From Microbacteriaceae bacterium (GTDB lineage Bacteria; Actinomycetota; Actinomycetes; Actinomycetales; Microbacteriaceae): a stretch of DNA of 5,303 nt. Shown in pieces: positions 4,844-5,303 of the stretch. The DNA lies in NCBI GenBank assembly GCA_025463665.1, contig JAODAY010000130.1:1-5303 (forward strand). The letters are read 5' to 3'. The notes below the pieces were generated by a model, which did not search any database, was not told where the DNA came from, and saw nothing but the letters and a program-made list of their open reading frames with translations. The position numbers and the translations under genes were made by a program. The first letter of the stretch is position 1, and every line of letters begins with the position of its first letter.

Positions 4844-5137
4844 GTGCCCACAATCGTCGTCGAGGTCATGCCCAAGGCCGTCCTGCTCGATCCCCAGGGC
4901 AAGGCCGTCGCCGGCGCCCTCTCCCGACTCGGCCATGACCAGTTCTCGAGCGTGCGCATCGGCAAGCGCTTCGAGCTCACGGTCGACGGCCCCGTCACCG
5001 AGGACGTGCTCGCCACGGTGCGCACCCTCGCCGACGAGATGTTCTCCAATTCGGTCATCGAAGACGTCGTAAGCATCACCATCGACGCTTCGACAGACCC
5101 AGAGCAAGCGGATGCCGCGACCGGGGTGCAGGTCTGA
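4844..5137 (+). CDS. purS: Phosphoribosylformylglycinamidine synthase subunit PurS
   Basis: PurS is the small structural subunit that docks the PurQ glutaminase to PurL in the FGAM synthase complex, which converts FGAR, glutamine and ATP to FGAM. The 97-residue protein starts with GTG and shows the family pattern: [20 protein letters not shown] (3-22), [18 protein letters not shown] (28-45) and [14 protein letters not shown] (67-80). The last segment usually reads NPVIED, so S70 replaces a common proline. Residues 81-97 form a short extra tail, rich in Ala, Asp and Thr, that contains a GCGGATGCCGC motif. Its TGA overlaps the purQ ATG by one base (TGATG), indicating translational coupling and a shared transcript. 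Confidence 0.96.
   Translation: MPTIVVEVMPKAVLLDPQGKAVAGALSRLGHDQFSSVRIGKRFELTVDGPVTEDVLATVRTLADEMFSNSVIEDVVSITIDASTDPEQADAATGVQV
5109..5118 (-). repeat. Interspersed decamer GCGGCATCCG, copy 5 (minus strand)
   Basis: It lies in the variable C-terminal tail of PurS and encodes Ala-Asp-Ala. As with copy 2, a non-conserved protein end carries it. Confidence 0.6.
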
Positions 5138-5303
5138 TGCGCGTCGGCGTCATCACCTTCCCCGGCTCGCTCGACGACCGTGACGCGCAGCGCGCCGTGC
5201 GCCTCGCCGGGGCCGAGCCCGTGGCGCTCTGGCACGGCGACCACGACCTGCACGGCGTCGACGCCCTGATCCTCCCCGGCGGCTTCAGCTACGGTGACTA
5301 CCT
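5137..5303 (+). CDS. purQ: Phosphoribosylformylglycinamidine synthase glutaminase subunit PurQ, N-terminal 55 residues
   Basis: PurQ is the class I glutamine amidotransferase that releases ammonia from glutamine for PurL. The visible part begins [21 protein letters not shown] and reaches [12 protein letters not shown] (44-55), where PGGFSYGD is the conserved oxyanion-side loop of the family. The catalytic Cys and the His/Glu pair lie beyond the right edge. The ATG shares its A with the purS stop. A GGGG at 5123-5126 is a possible Shine-Dalgarno sequence, although re-initiation after purS would suffice. purL would be expected downstream but is not in view. Confidence 0.96.
   Translation, partial: MRVGVITFPGSLDDRDAQRAVRLAGAEPVALWHGDHDLHGVDALILPGGFSYGDY

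Noticed and set aside
1..5303. Defence island, CRISPR, phage or transposon content
   Set aside because: Every gene belongs to a housekeeping or common enzyme family; there are no spaced repeats, terminal inverted repeats, integrase, transposase or toxin-antitoxin-like small genes.

Overview
The window is high-GC, densely packed bacterial DNA. Codon third positions are strongly G/C, promoters look like bare -10 boxes, and the PurS/PurQ sequences are of actinobacterial type. I read it as a chromosomal segment of a high-GC actinomycete, probably Microbacteriaceae; the family is an inference and the phylum is firmer.

Layout: the 3' end of purD (1-487), a 108-bp gap with a short tandem duplication and a candidate leaderless promoter, then purC (596-1465). 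A GNAT acetyltransferase follows 2 bp later (1468-1959). After a 95-bp regulatory gap comes a CatE-like two-domain VOC/extradiol dioxygenase gene with its own promoter and ribosome binding site (2055-2927). Convergent to it, sharing a CTAG that supplies both stop codons, is a class C beta-lactamase-fold serine hydrolase on the minus strand (2924-3931). A 107-bp divergent promoter interval separates that from a GDSL/SGNH hydrolase (4039-4785). A short promoter-bearing gap leads to purS (4844-5137), which overlaps purQ by one base; purQ runs off the window at 5303.

The framework is de novo purine synthesis: PurD makes GAR, PurS and PurQ are the small and glutaminase subunits of FGAM synthase (PurL would be expected just downstream), and PurC makes SAICAR. 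Between purC and purS sit about 3.4 kb of four genes with no evident role in purine synthesis; they look like independently transcribed accessory genes.

Points worth a second look: three genes start with a -10-like hexamer exactly 6 nt before the start codon (leaderless signature); a MarR-like repeat cluster overlaps the dioxygenase promoter; the serine hydrolase and the dioxygenase have non-canonical active-site motifs; and the decamer GCGGCATCCG (either strand) occurs five times. I see no CRISPR array, tRNA, rRNA, insertion sequence or convincing intrinsic terminator, and nothing that clearly amounts to a new defence or mobile system.
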